Shown here: in pieces, positions 23,104-34,218 of the stretch | Numbering within the stretch: position 1 is the stretch's first letter | Layout of the letters: the number at the start of each line of letters is the position of its first letter | Assembly (NCBI GenBank): GCA_003254885.1 | Contig: QANT01001122.1 | Coordinates: 1 to 41,519, forward strand | DNA length: 41,519 nucleotides | Direction of reading: 5' to 3' | DNA from: Purshia tridentata | Lineage: Eukaryota; Streptophyta; Magnoliopsida; Rosales; Rosaceae | The notes under the pieces: model-generated | The model's database searches: none | The model's input: only the letters and a program-made list of their open reading frames with translations | What the model was told of the DNA's origin: nothing | Translations under genes and position numbers: made by a program

Positions 23104-24795
23104 ATCATCAAGTTTTTTATTTTTCATATATTATTCAATGTGGGTGCCATATGGGACCTCCAATTCGTCCACATTTGTAATGCTTGTTTTTTTTTTTTTT
23201 TTTTTTTGTTGTTGCCTTCTTAATTCTTATACCCTTATCAGAAATAACTAATACCGACCCTCAATCCCTCGAACTATACTCTATACCCATTAGACTAATC
23301 AATAAGCTGAATAAAAGTCGATCACTTAGATCCCATTACACTGAAAAAAATTGAACCTGTTAGGTTTTGGAACCCATTAAACTGAATAATATTCCATCTC
23401 TTAGGGTGGCCTAGTCTTTCTATAATATTAAGGGTTCCAAAGCCTTTTGAATCTATGTAGACTAACGGTTGCTTTCTCAAATATTTATTCGGTTAGGCTT
23501 TGGTCGGCTAAAAACTAAGGAGGTGTGTGGCCGGACTTACTTGTCTATAGTGCTGGCGTGCTGCCGCCCTCCTCCTTCATTCATCCATATAAGACTTGAC
23601 AAGGAACTCGCAACAGCTTCTTAATTGCTAGTAGGGACTATTAAAGTAAATACCCAATCTCTGAAATAGGGCTATAGTCTCTCCATGTCCATCGTACTAT
23701 GCCCTTGTCTATATTTTGAGAACATGGAATAGATAGAAGAGCTGTTTCTACTCTCCATGAAGAAAAGGTCCATAAAGCGGGCTTTCATTAGAAGGAAGCT
23801 ATGCTTTTCTTATTCTGCTCCTGGGCTTAAAGAACAATACCTTTTAGGCATCCTCCAATATCTCAAAGCACTCCTCCCACTTTATCAATATACTACTATT
23901 TTGCGCCGCTAAAATAGTAACAAACTTTCAAGCTCTGTTTTCGCTTTAATAATTTAGGCTAAATTACATATATGCCCTTATATGTGCTTAGGCCTAAAAA
24001 CATGTCAATATGGAGCGCCACTCTTTCGGTGGTCAGCAGTGACTTCATAAGGTTGCGTTCCACTTCCTTAATTTTTCGGGTACAAAAATCGTGATGGTGA
24101 TCTTTTTTTAATAGGGTTGGCATTCGGAACCCACAGTGAGAAGAAACATAAAAAACAAGGTTATAATCCATCTTTATGCATAATCCATATACATGCACAC
24201 ACATTCACATGTGAGAGAAAGGAACAAGTTATATACATTGTAGGCTTCGTATGGTTCATAAGTTGCAAAGAGAACCTACCGTGATTCCAGGATTTGATTT
24301 AACAGAATCCAGGCAAACCTGATTGCATCCTAGTAACAACAGAGTAATTATCATTAGCAAGGAAAAATATGGAAACAGAGAAGGCCAACTAGAATACAGA
24401 TGATGCTATTGACTACATCACCATTGTAACGCTCAATGAGGCTAAGAGCCTGAAAATTGACATAGCTCATGCTAGATTGTGAAGACTCAGCAGTTCAAAT
24501 TAAGAGAAGAAATATGCAATTAGGAAGTTGCAAATGCAAGGATCGATTCAACTATGAAGCATCACATTTGAGCTTTCAACAATGTCGTCATGTTCCTGAT
24601 ATCCGAATGTTGTCCAAACCAAAGCAGGAAAGAGAAAGTGTAACATGTTCCTGATATTTAAATGACAAAAAGGCCATCAGTACACCCAAAGTTTTAGATG
24701 CACAGTTATTAAAGTGTAAAGAAAAATATGGCAAGCCATTGCATATCATCATGCCTTTATATAACGACTGTTGGTCCTCTTGAACACTCTTGAAG
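23104..24795. other. Intergenic plus 3' UTR of the downstream minus-strand gene
   Basis: A poly-T run lies at 23188-23207. From about 23220 to 23900 the base composition is less AT-rich and looks unlike the surroundings, with a texture reminiscent of plant organellar DNA; no gene was identified in it. The last several hundred bases before 24796 probably include the 3' UTR of the gene on the minus strand. Short frames there are not supported. Confidence 0.4.
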
Positions 24796-27700
24796 CTACT
24801 TGGACACCAGTTTTGCGGCAAATTTCTGAACTTTATGAATGTTTTCCATTATGAAGGAAGATGCAACTTTATTTTTATAACAAAATGGAAGACTTAAACA
24901 AGAAAAAAACAGCTGCACAGAATTGAAGGATATCTTTGCTTCGTAGATGGGATGGTTCAGCATCAGTAAATTATTGTTGTTCACAATAGCTCTTACTAGC
25001 ATTTCTTTGGCTTCCTCATGTTTCTTTCTCAGCATGTTGCATATCTGCAAGGGAGAGAGGGACCATTATGCCCCATGATGTATACTGTATAAATATATGC
25101 TGCATCTATGACCCATGCATAATCATTCAGAATGATACTATATGGTACTGCAGATAGTTAAAAAGTGGAAACAGCCTCAATCTTTTAAGTTGTAAGGGGT
25201 ATATCAGTGACATTTTGAATCTGAAATTAATGAACTCAACTTTGACATGATTTGGCTGACTGGTCTGTCAAAGCATACTTATATGTATATATACATATAT
25301 ATATTATATAAGGAAAAAGAGATGTCTTTCTGGGGTCTAGGAGCAAACATTGAAAGTTCTATATTGTTTTTTTCCCTTTAGGTAAAGAAGAAAATGATGC
25401 CATCTAATGCTAATTTTTTTAATAATTTAACTGAAGTCGTTTCTTGAGTGTTTAGAAGGTAGTTTACTCACGTCTTCAAGCTCCTTGGTGTATGCTTCAG
25501 CCTTTTCAACATTTCCATCATTTTCTATTACTGGAGGAAATTCAAGTTCCATCACATTCACCTTGCAAGGACTACCAAGTCCAGAGGTCGGATGGTCAGA
25601 GAAAGTGATCTTAGTCTTACTCTCCAAATGATTCTCATAAATGAAAACCTAGCCAAGACATAAAGAATGTTAAAGTAGATAATTTATCCAATATCAGGCT
25701 TCCACCCATTTTACTTTAATATACATTTAGCAGTCATTATAGATCACTATTCATAGAGTTTGTTGAAAATTCACCTGTTCTTCAACAATTTCTTTTGGAG
25801 GTTTTTTGAAATTTCTGCAGATGTTTTGGGATAAAGAATGTGATACGTCAGCAGAGCCATAGTAAATCACTGTAGAATACATAAATCATAATAGTGCTTT
25901 GTGCAGCTGTTGGACCCACATATGTGGGATGACAAATGTGATAAGCTTGAAAAATCCCAGTATATCGTTTTAATTTTTTTATGATCAGAAAGTATATTAA
26001 GTTAAAAACATATCTACTAAAATAATAGGACCTGTTTTCTTTAGGTGACTCAGAGAGGCGTTTTAGAGGCTTTAAGGATGATAAACCTGAATTTGATCCC
26101 TGCAAATAGAAATTAGGCAAATGCAATAAAAATTTTCAAAAAGCTTTTGGACAGACTAGAATTAAGAATATTATAGTCATGATATCATTTTGAAGAGAAC
26201 TTCATGAGTTAAAGGAATGGTTTTGAAATATATAAGACCTCAAATGTTTTTCGCTTCAAGGAAAGGTTCAGTGGCATTTGTTTCTCACTGCCAACAACAA
26301 TCTGGGCAGTCTTCAATTCCACCGTGCCTTGCACTTCCATGTTTTGCTCTGAATTCCTCTGGGATTTAAATTCTTTTTGAGGTGCAGCATTCAATGAAAC
26401 TTGATTGTCACCAATATTTCTACATTTAGAGATATCAAAACATTAAAAAGACAATCAAAACATTTCTTCAGAGGAAAGAACTGAACTAGAGAAATAATTA
26501 TACTTGCATCATACTTTGAAATTTTCCAGGTAGAGAGGTCAGTTTTCTTCTTAACAGGTTGATCAGGATAAATTTTATTCCCTTCAGCTGTAATGATTTT
26601 TGTGTTCCTCATAGACTCCATTCTTGAGAGCATGAGTTTGGGATTTACACATGTCTGAGTACTAGGTTTAGTTTTCTTCTCAGTTGAGATGGAAGGACTA
26701 GCTTGAACACTGCAAGAAATTTCCACATGCCTAAAAATCTTATATCAGAAATCATATATTTTACAAGGTCCTGCTCACAATTAATCATGTTGCAGTACAA
26801 TGTATAAAAAAAGTTGTCATGTGCCTGAAGAAGATGAATGCAATCAAATCTCTCTATGATAACGTCAGTCAAAAGCCCCATTTTTCATGACAAGAATGTG
26901 AAGAAAAAGTCTCATGAACCTGGCAGAAGTTATCAAAATTATAAATATTATAATATAATAAATAATAATAAATAAATATTAAAAGAAGAAGAAGAGGTTG
27001 TTTAAACTAAACTATAAACAGCTCTCTGAGGGTTCAACATAGTGAAGAGTGAAATGTTGAAATAACACAACAATAGGTGGGGAAAAAAATTCTGATCAAA
27101 TAAAGGTGGAAGAAAAAACAGAAATCCATATCGTTACGAAATTCTCTAAACAGTGAAAGGAGAATTGGTTTGAACACAGTGTCAATAATCAAATCTATCA
27201 AACTAGTGGTCAGAGATGATAGTGAGAACCCTGCATATGAAACAGTGAAAGTAAGGTATAAGATGGAACAAGGTCATTTAGAGATGCTTCACCTGAGATC
27301 ATCAAGATTTTTTCTCTGTTCACTCCCTAGGACAGGTTCCTTTTCTGTTGCTTCTTTGTCACAGAGTAGTGAATCCCCAACCAGTTTGGTCCCATTTGGT
27401 ACAGCATCAGAATTGAAGCCCTCCCTGTTGATGATTACAAGGGACACTGCTTTTGAGCGTTTATTTTCCTATTAACTAAAATGCTGTGATCCCTTTTTGA
27501 GTGATTCAAAATCGATAGAATGTCAAAGTGTAGAAGCTCTTAGATTTTTTTAAAACAAATACGGTATTACTTAAAATTTTAGAATTCTTTACCTTCCAGG
27601 TGTTAAATGTTTGACTCTTGTTTCTCTATCAACTACCGCAGGAGTAGCAAGCAATTTGCTTCCAATTTGTGCATCATTAGCATTAACACCCACCCTGTTG

Positions 27701-30103
27701 AAGATTATATGAAGCAGTTCATAAGTTAAATGCCAACTATTGCAATTGTTATGGGAAAGCATCACTCACCCTTTCTCAATTGCAGGACATAGATGCATGG
27801 TACCAATTCTTTTGCTTCCAGAAGACATAGATTTTGCTCCTATTAATGATGGCTGATACAAATGAGATCCAGTTTCCTCCAATCTCCTTGAAATCTTTGA
27901 GTGGAATTCTCCAGCTTCGCTTTCATTTGTCAGCACAACTTTGTTAGTTGTGGACTCACTGCATCAAGCAAAGAGGGAAATCCATAAAAAATGCTTTGAT
28001 ACTGAAACTCACAGGTGAGGTTCTCTGTCAAAGCTTATTAACACAGCTCACGAACATGCCTGCTGAACAAAGTATGAATTTTGATTTACATGTGCAGTTA
28101 AAGGTAAATAGACCAATTAATACATGCACTCATGAACGAAATGGTCCCATGCCTTCCTTATAGTTTCAGTAACAGATGCACCTGAATGTTTTCTGATTAT
28201 TGTTAATTTCTACATTCCAAACCATCTTGACTATGAAAGACTGGAGAACCCACTAATCAGTTTCTAGTTCTCATAGTTAATTTAAGTCATTTACTTGAAG
28301 GATGGAACCAAATAAACAAAGATGGAAATTATTAAGATAGTTTTCAGATTTCCTGACCTGCCCTGTGTGGATAAAGGAAGCTTTAAAGTTGAATTTTGGT
28401 TTTCCTTGACACTTTTGATGTTGTGTAGTGTCACTGGTGTCTTCCTTGAGCCAAATGTATTGGAATTCTCTTCAATTTCTAAATCACCTTTAGATGGCTC
28501 AGAGTTTTCTGTAGAGATATCACTGCCTGACTTACTCCTATCATCACTATTGCTCCCTGAACTAGCTGAATCCTTCAAAGGCAAGTCTGCAGGATTAGGA
28601 CCATCTCCAGTCAGCATTTGGTCATTAACATCTTTTTTTCCACTTGATATGGTATCTATCTTGGTGAACCGAGAACAACCATCATTTCTTCCTTCTAAAA
28701 CAGTGTCTCCATTTGAATAAACTCCTCCAACAAGTTGACCAGGAAAATCATGTGTTTCCTGGTTCGCATATGGTTCTGTGGGCATTGCCTTCTCAGATAA
28801 GTGACTTTGTTGATCTGATTCTTCTACACTCATAGTCATTATTTTTTCTGGAGATCTTGGATAATGTGGCAGTTTGAGATTTCCAGAGGTCTCAGGTTTT
28901 GATGCACAACCATCAGTCATGGAATTAACATTCCCTGGATCAACTAACAAGGTATCAGCCTTTGAAGTGGCCAATCTCTCAGAATTACCATCAAGTGTAT
29001 GAAACCCATGAGCCAGGTCGATTTTAGAGCCTTGACAACCAGTTCCATCAGAAACAACCTCTTTGCTGCTGTCTTGATTCTTCTTAGAGCTCTTTTCTCT
29101 TTTCGTTAAGCTTGAATCAAAATCGAAATTATCCAACCTACTTCCCAGAATAATATGTGAGGTAACCGGTTGTAAAATTCAGAGTATAAGTACACTTACA
29201 TTGCTTACATGTAATTCGAAATAACAACACAACAAGAAGATTCAAAGCTCACTCATTGAAATCGAAAGAGAATTTAAATTGGGATTGTTTCCCTTGATTT
29301 CCTTTGGAAGGTTCTTCTTCAGATTTTTCCTTGGTTTTTGCAGCTTTCTTGGGCGGGGATGAGAAATTAAGGTCTGACATGTCCACTTTGAAAGATGATA
29401 ACTTGTTAAAGTCACCATCTAGATTGAAATCCATATCCCTGAACAGGAAAGGGAAAAAAAGCTTCATAAGTTTTGTCTGGAATTTGCATTCACACTGGCA
29501 TACATTTATCGGAGATATCTGTAAAACTGGAAGAAGCATGTTTGAAACCCAAACTCTATCCTCCTTTTCTAAACAATTTGCTGCAATTACACCAAATACC
29601 ATATACACCAACTAAATACATAATGGTAGACAATTTAAACATCATAGGAAACAGAAGTGATGAGAAAAAAGGGTCACACAAAACGTTAAGCATTAAATAA
29701 AAGGAACCTGTTAAATGTTTACCAAAGATGGTTATATAATTTTGGTAAATAATTTTTGGCAGCACTTACAGCTTCTCAAAGTCAAACACCTTCTTCTTGC
29801 CTTTGGGAACCGTATCAAAGCTAAAATCCATTCCGTCATCTTCCATTACTGACATAGATTTCCAGGAGCTGAGAAATTCGTTACCAATTTCCTCATCTGT
29901 TATAGAAGAAGCATAGAATTTCATTACATTATTCATGTCAAATGAAAAATTCAAGCCTGGTAAATTTTACTGTGACATTCATCTAGCATCTGATGACTTA
30001 TGCAGCAGAGATAAAAGGTAAGGGAAACCAAGAGAATACCTAGAAATGAACTTTTTTCTTTTGGATTAACAGAGGAAGATGTCCCCTTCTGTGGTTCTGC
30101 CAT
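24796..30103 (-). CDS. Protein of unknown function, resembles At4g18490 family
   Basis: Fourteen coding exons give one continuous 798-residue frame: 30103-30040, 29896-29770, 29438-29253, 29137-28358, 27958-27770, 27694-27593, 27424-27293, 26709-26515, 26419-26239, 26099-26032, 25814-25775, 25648-25472, 25044-24934, 24840-24796. All phases match and all introns are GT-AG except the last, AT-AC. The N-terminal 135 residues hold repeated acidic-aromatic motifs ([36 protein letters not shown]). The middle is Ser/Lys/Asp-rich and probably disordered. The last 50 residues ([20 protein letters not shown] to the end) look helical. No catalytic motif, signal peptide or membrane segment. I recall plant proteins annotated as uncharacterized At4g18490 with this kind of N-terminus; that match is from memory. 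The start is the first ATG, after a 5' UTR intron. Confidence 0.85.
24841..24933 (-). other. Probable U12-type AT-AC intron, 93 bases
   Basis: The sequence after codon AAG (exon end 24934) reads ATATCCTTC, the U12 AT-AC donor consensus. Before the next exon, TTCCTTCAT resembles the U12 branch site and is followed 11 bases later by a terminal AC. Removing it joins EAK to IHKVQKFAA without a gap. The intron is 31 codons long with no in-frame stop, so retention would add 31 residues and keep the stop codon. Confidence 0.75.
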
Positions 30104-31136
30104 ATGCACAGACTTGTAGATTTTATTATAAACCTCTGCAAACAGACAGTAACTGTCATTGTGAATTCCCAAAAAAAAAAAACAGGAAACTCCAATCCTT
30201 GTCCACATCACAAATTTTCAATAAGACCCAGCCAACATTGTTAAAACAACAATTATAAGATGAGAAAAGGCAAAACTTGAACCTTATATTGCAAATATTT
30301 TCCTATGTTCAATATACCAAAAAAAAAAAGCTCAACCATTTCTAGAGATGAATTGATAAAACTATGAATAAAATGGTAAAAGAAAGAAGAATTTTCCAAC
30401 AGTTACCATAGTCATATCTATAACAAATGACGACCAAAGCTCACAAATGAATCACATGATAAAGCAGTAAAGACAAAATTAAAGCAGAAATATAATTAAC
30501 AACAAAACACTGATTCATTTCCAGAGCTATTCGAAATATGATGGCCAGATTTCATCCTCAATTAGTGTAGAAAATGTTAAATCATGTGCACATTTCTATA
30601 TTAGGAAGAAGCCACTGAAAAAGCAAAGTAGGACCTTCTTAAGCAGCGAAAATTAATTAAGAGCTAAAATCGAAACAATGCTCAATCAAATCGACCAACA
30701 CTTAACTTTGTACCTGAATTTTGAAATAACGGTTAGCAATGAACAATAGGACATCAGAAAGCATGAAATCAAGGTTAAGGTAGTAATTGCGGAATCAAAC
30801 TGATGTAGCAACCAGAGAGAGAGAGCCACAGATTTCACAGCTCAAATTCTAAACTTGAACGTAAACTACAAAATGAACATGTTGAGCTAAAGATTCAAGC
30901 AATTATGCGATCTACAACAAGCTCAACACACAAAGGAATCGATTGCATTATGCTAGCTACATACTTGCAATTTACAAGAAACTAAGCAAATTTTCCTGGA
31001 AAATAATCGGATTCGATCAAGAAATGCACGCCATTAGTTTAAAACGAAACGAATTTTCTCGGACCAGAAAACAATGCACGGCTCCCTAATACGAAAATCT
31101 ACACATTACGAAACGATTAGGTGCTAAGAAACTCAC

Positions 31137-31252
31137 AGATTTTCAAGGTCGGATATGCGTGAGAGATCGCAGAGGTGTTCGTTGTGAGAGAGCTCGTTGT
31201 TCACTATAATAATGGTTTGAAACGCAGGACGTGGATTTGAGCATGTATATAG
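31137..31252 (-). promoter_or_regulatory. TATA box and non-coding first exon of the At4g18490-like gene
   Basis: A minus-strand TATA (CTATATAC, 31245-31252) precedes a likely 5' UTR exon that ends at 31137 with donor GTGAGT. The matching acceptor is TTTGCAG just before 30135, so a 1-kb intron separates the leader from the exon with the start codon at 30103. Confidence 0.6.
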
Positions 31253-31510
31253 TTTCCCAAGTTTTAATAGGGGGACAGGGATCCTATCACCGATTGGCGC
31301 GCTCTTTCGAAGCCGGGTTTAAGCAAAATGGGCCTCACTAATTTAGGCCCAAAATAAAGGGCCACACTGATGAGCAAGAGACTTGGCACCCGGACCTCTT
31401 GGGTCCAGGGGTAGTTGGAAGTGGGTACACTCAGAAAAGGCATGCTCCACGTCGCCCGTCCAGACGCTTTATTCTCAACCATGCAACCCGATGGCCGACC
31501 CATATAAATA
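31253..31510. promoter_or_regulatory. Divergent promoter with Site II (TGGGCC) elements
   Basis: Only about 250 bases separate the TATA boxes of the two divergent genes (31245-31252 on minus, TATAAATA at 31503-31510 on plus). Three Site II-type motifs lie within 40 bases: TGGGCC at 31329-31334, GGCCCA at 31346-31351 and AGGGCC near 31358-31363. Such clusters are known TCP-factor sites in growth-related plant promoters. Which of the two genes they serve is not known. Confidence 0.55.
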
Positions 31511-31558
31511 TCCCCACACCAAAGTGAACTACCAAACCAACTACCCAAGTGACAAAAA

Positions 31559-32992
31559 ATGCAAGTTGAAATCTCCAAAACCACACTCGTTGTACCCTCT
31601 ACACCCCCATTTGACGACGACCACGTCCTCAAACTCAGCCACCTCGACAACGACCCCAACCTCCGTGTAACCTTTCGTTATGTCCGTGCCTACGTCACCT
31701 CCGATCCCTCAACTACTCCCTCATCTAACCCCTGCCGCGTCATCTCCGCCTCCCTCTCCGCCGCTCTCGTCCACTACTATCCTCTCGCCGCCACTCTCTG
31801 CCGACGCCACGACCACCGCTTCGAGCTCTTTTGCTCGAAGGATCAGGGCGTCCCCCTCATAAGTGCCTCCGTCGACTCCACTCTCGACTCCGTCAGTCGC
31901 CTCGACGACCCGGATACCCATTTCGTTGAACAGTTGGTGCCCGACCCGGACCTGGACGAGGCGATGGCGAACCCGTGTGTGTTGCAAGTCACGGTGTTTA
32001 AGTGCGGTGGTTACACTCTCGGAGCCGCCATACACCACGCCCTGTGCGACGGAATGGGTGCCGCTCAGTTCTTCAATGCCATGGCTGAGTTGGCTCGTGG
32101 GGCAACTCGGGTGTCGGTCCAGCCAGTCTGGGACCGGGCGGGCTTGCTGGGACCCAGAGACCCTCCCCGAGTTGATGCACCGGTACTGCACCAGTTTCTG
32201 AGTTTGGACGGGGGATCCTCACCATACGGACAGGGAAAGTCGGTGGGCCCGGTTGCGAGGGAGTGCTTTCATGTGAGAGACGAGTGTTTGGAGCGGTTCA
32301 AAAGCAAGCTGTTTGAGCGGTCCGGGTTGAGCTTCACAACGTTTGAAGCTTTGGGTGCTTTTATATGGCGAGCCAAGTAATTAAGCCTCTCGGTCTCTCT
32401 CTCTTTTTTTTTTTCTTTTTTTTAAAACAAACTTATTAATTAAGATGGATGAAACAGGGTTAAAGCTGCAGAGATTTCGAGCAACGAAACGGCGACGTTT
32501 GCATATTCAATCAACGTACGGAAGCTAGTAAAGCCGACGTTGCCGGCTGGGTATTGGGGCAACGGTTGCGTTGCGATGTACGTGAAGCTTGGTGTGAAAG
32601 AACTAAGAGAGAGACCCATTTGGGAGGTAGCCGACCTGATCAAGAAGAGCAAAAGCAATGCCACAGATGAGTACGTGCGCTCGTTCATCGACTTTCAGGA
32701 GCTACATTACGAGGATGGGATCACGGCAGGGAACGAAGTGAGTGGGTTCACGGATTGGAGACACCTGTCTCATTCGGCGGTGGATTTTGGGTGGGGAGGG
32801 CCTGTGACTGTTTTGCCCCTTTCGAGGAACTTGCTTGGTGGTGTTGAGCCCTGCTTTTTCTTGCCTCCCTCTTCTGCAAGTGTTGGGAAGAAAGACGGGT
32901 TTAAGGTTTTGGTGACTCTACGAGAGACTGGTATGGCTGCTTTTAGAGAGGAGATGGACAAGTTTAGCTGCCAACAATTTGGGTTGCCTTGA
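31559..32992 (+). CDS. BAHD (HXXXD) acyltransferase
   Basis: Two exons (31559-32376 and 32458-32992) with an 81-base GT-AG intron encode 450 residues, the usual BAHD length. The catalytic HXXXD motif is intact (His160-Ala-Leu-Cys-Asp164), and the structural DFGWG motif lies at 382-386. The intron position, just before the VKA..ETATFAYSINVR block, is the classical one for this family. BAHD enzymes are cytosolic and transfer acyl groups from CoA thioesters to alcohols or amines. The specific donor and acceptor cannot be read from motifs; the sequence looks closer to the acetyl/benzoyl-transferase-like clades than to HCT. The coding region is GC-richer than the surrounding DNA, especially exon 1. 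The TATA box ends about 50 bases before the ATG, so the leader is very short. Confidence 0.93.
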
Positions 32993-33973
32993 TGTGTTTG
33001 TTATATGTAATAGTGTGTCAAGTCCTGTTTTTTATTTTTGTTTTTATTTTTGTTTTTGTTTTTGTTGTGCTTGTATTTTCATTGGCAAGGAGGAGTTGGT
33101 GTGCGAGTAAATGCTCAATTATCACTTAAATAAGTAACTATATTTAAGAATGCATACTTTTATAGAGTTGAATTTGGTATAAGAATGATTATTGTACTTA
33201 GGGTTAATTCTCTGCACACTCCCTCTTATTTGGGTTTATTAGAAATTATGAAAATTTTGAGTTGGCTTGATAATTCATCTAACTAACTTTTGTGTCGGCT
33301 TTGAATTAGTTCATGAATTTTATGAACAAAAATAGGCTAAATTCAAATTTGCGTATTTTTCAACTAAACCTATTAATCATACATGTCCACCAAATAAAAA
33401 TTCACTTGATTCTAATATTAATAAAATTATAGAAATAATCATATAGTTTTATAATACTTTATACAATTAAGCACCCTATTAAGAATTTGATAATTAACAA
33501 TTTCTTCAATCATCATGGTTAAATTGGTTTATTGTGTTACAATTGGGTTATTTGCATTTAAACCTAACTTGTTATTATTCCTGTTAACACGAAGTCCTAT
33601 ATATAACTTCGTGTTAGGTGATAGACGATAGTCAATTTAAACAGACTAAAACTTCTTGTTAGATTCAAATCTTGTTAAAAATTGCCACTTTCGCTCTTAT
33701 TTTGCATTTTATGATTTAATAGATGTAAATATCCTTTTTGTCAAAAAAAATTTAAATATCCTTTTATTATTAATTGTTATCAATGTGTTATTTGTATTTG
33801 ATTTGGCTATCATTTTCTTTAATTACTTGAAAGTTGAATTTAGGATACCTATCATATATCTCACTCATTTCATGTTAGGTCCTTCATTAGAACATTTTCT
33901 AATTTTTAATTAATTTTCTCCTTTTTTTTTATAACTTAATTAAATTTCTCTTAACTCTTAAGGCCCACTTTCG

Positions 33974-34008
<35 letters not shown>

Positions 34009-34218
34009 NTTTTTTTTTTTTTTTTTTTGTCTTTTTCTTTTGTATACGAAAAGGCGTAGGCGCGTTGCAAACAACATAGAAGATACGACTGAAATGAAAT
34101 CTATCCTCTTATCCTCAGCCTCACTAACCAATAGAAAGGGAACAACCATGCCAACCTCTGAAGCTCAAGGAACACACTCACACTCTTAACACACAGTACA
34201 CCGCATAACCATTTGCGC
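32993..34218. other. 3' region of BAHD gene and CHLI promoter region
   Basis: AT-rich intergenic DNA with TTTTTG/A repeats (33025-33068), a short perfect hairpin (AACACGAAGT at 33586-33595 against ACTTCGTGTT at 33606-33615) and a long poly-T with an N at 34009 (33975-34028). No gene. The last 150 bases before 34219 should contain the CHLI promoter, but no clear TATA box was seen. Confidence 0.5.

Noticed and set aside
24796..25050. Reading the last exon of the At4g18490-like gene straight through as one 84-residue block
   Set aside because: The AT-AC donor and branch consensus, and the clean junction after removal, favour an intron; kept as a finding because retention stays in frame.
28322..28720. 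132-residue plus-strand frame
   Set aside because: Antisense to the large exon 29137-28358 of the minus-strand gene, whose frame and splice sites are consistent; no family resemblance.
31721..32191. 156-residue minus-strand frame and two plus-strand shadow frames
   Set aside because: They overlap exon 1 of the BAHD gene, which is GC-rich and therefore open in other frames; the HXXXD frame is the real one.
33586..33615. Short perfect hairpin with 10-base arms
   Set aside because: Too short for a microRNA precursor and not next to a gene end that would need a terminator; likely chance in AT-rich DNA.
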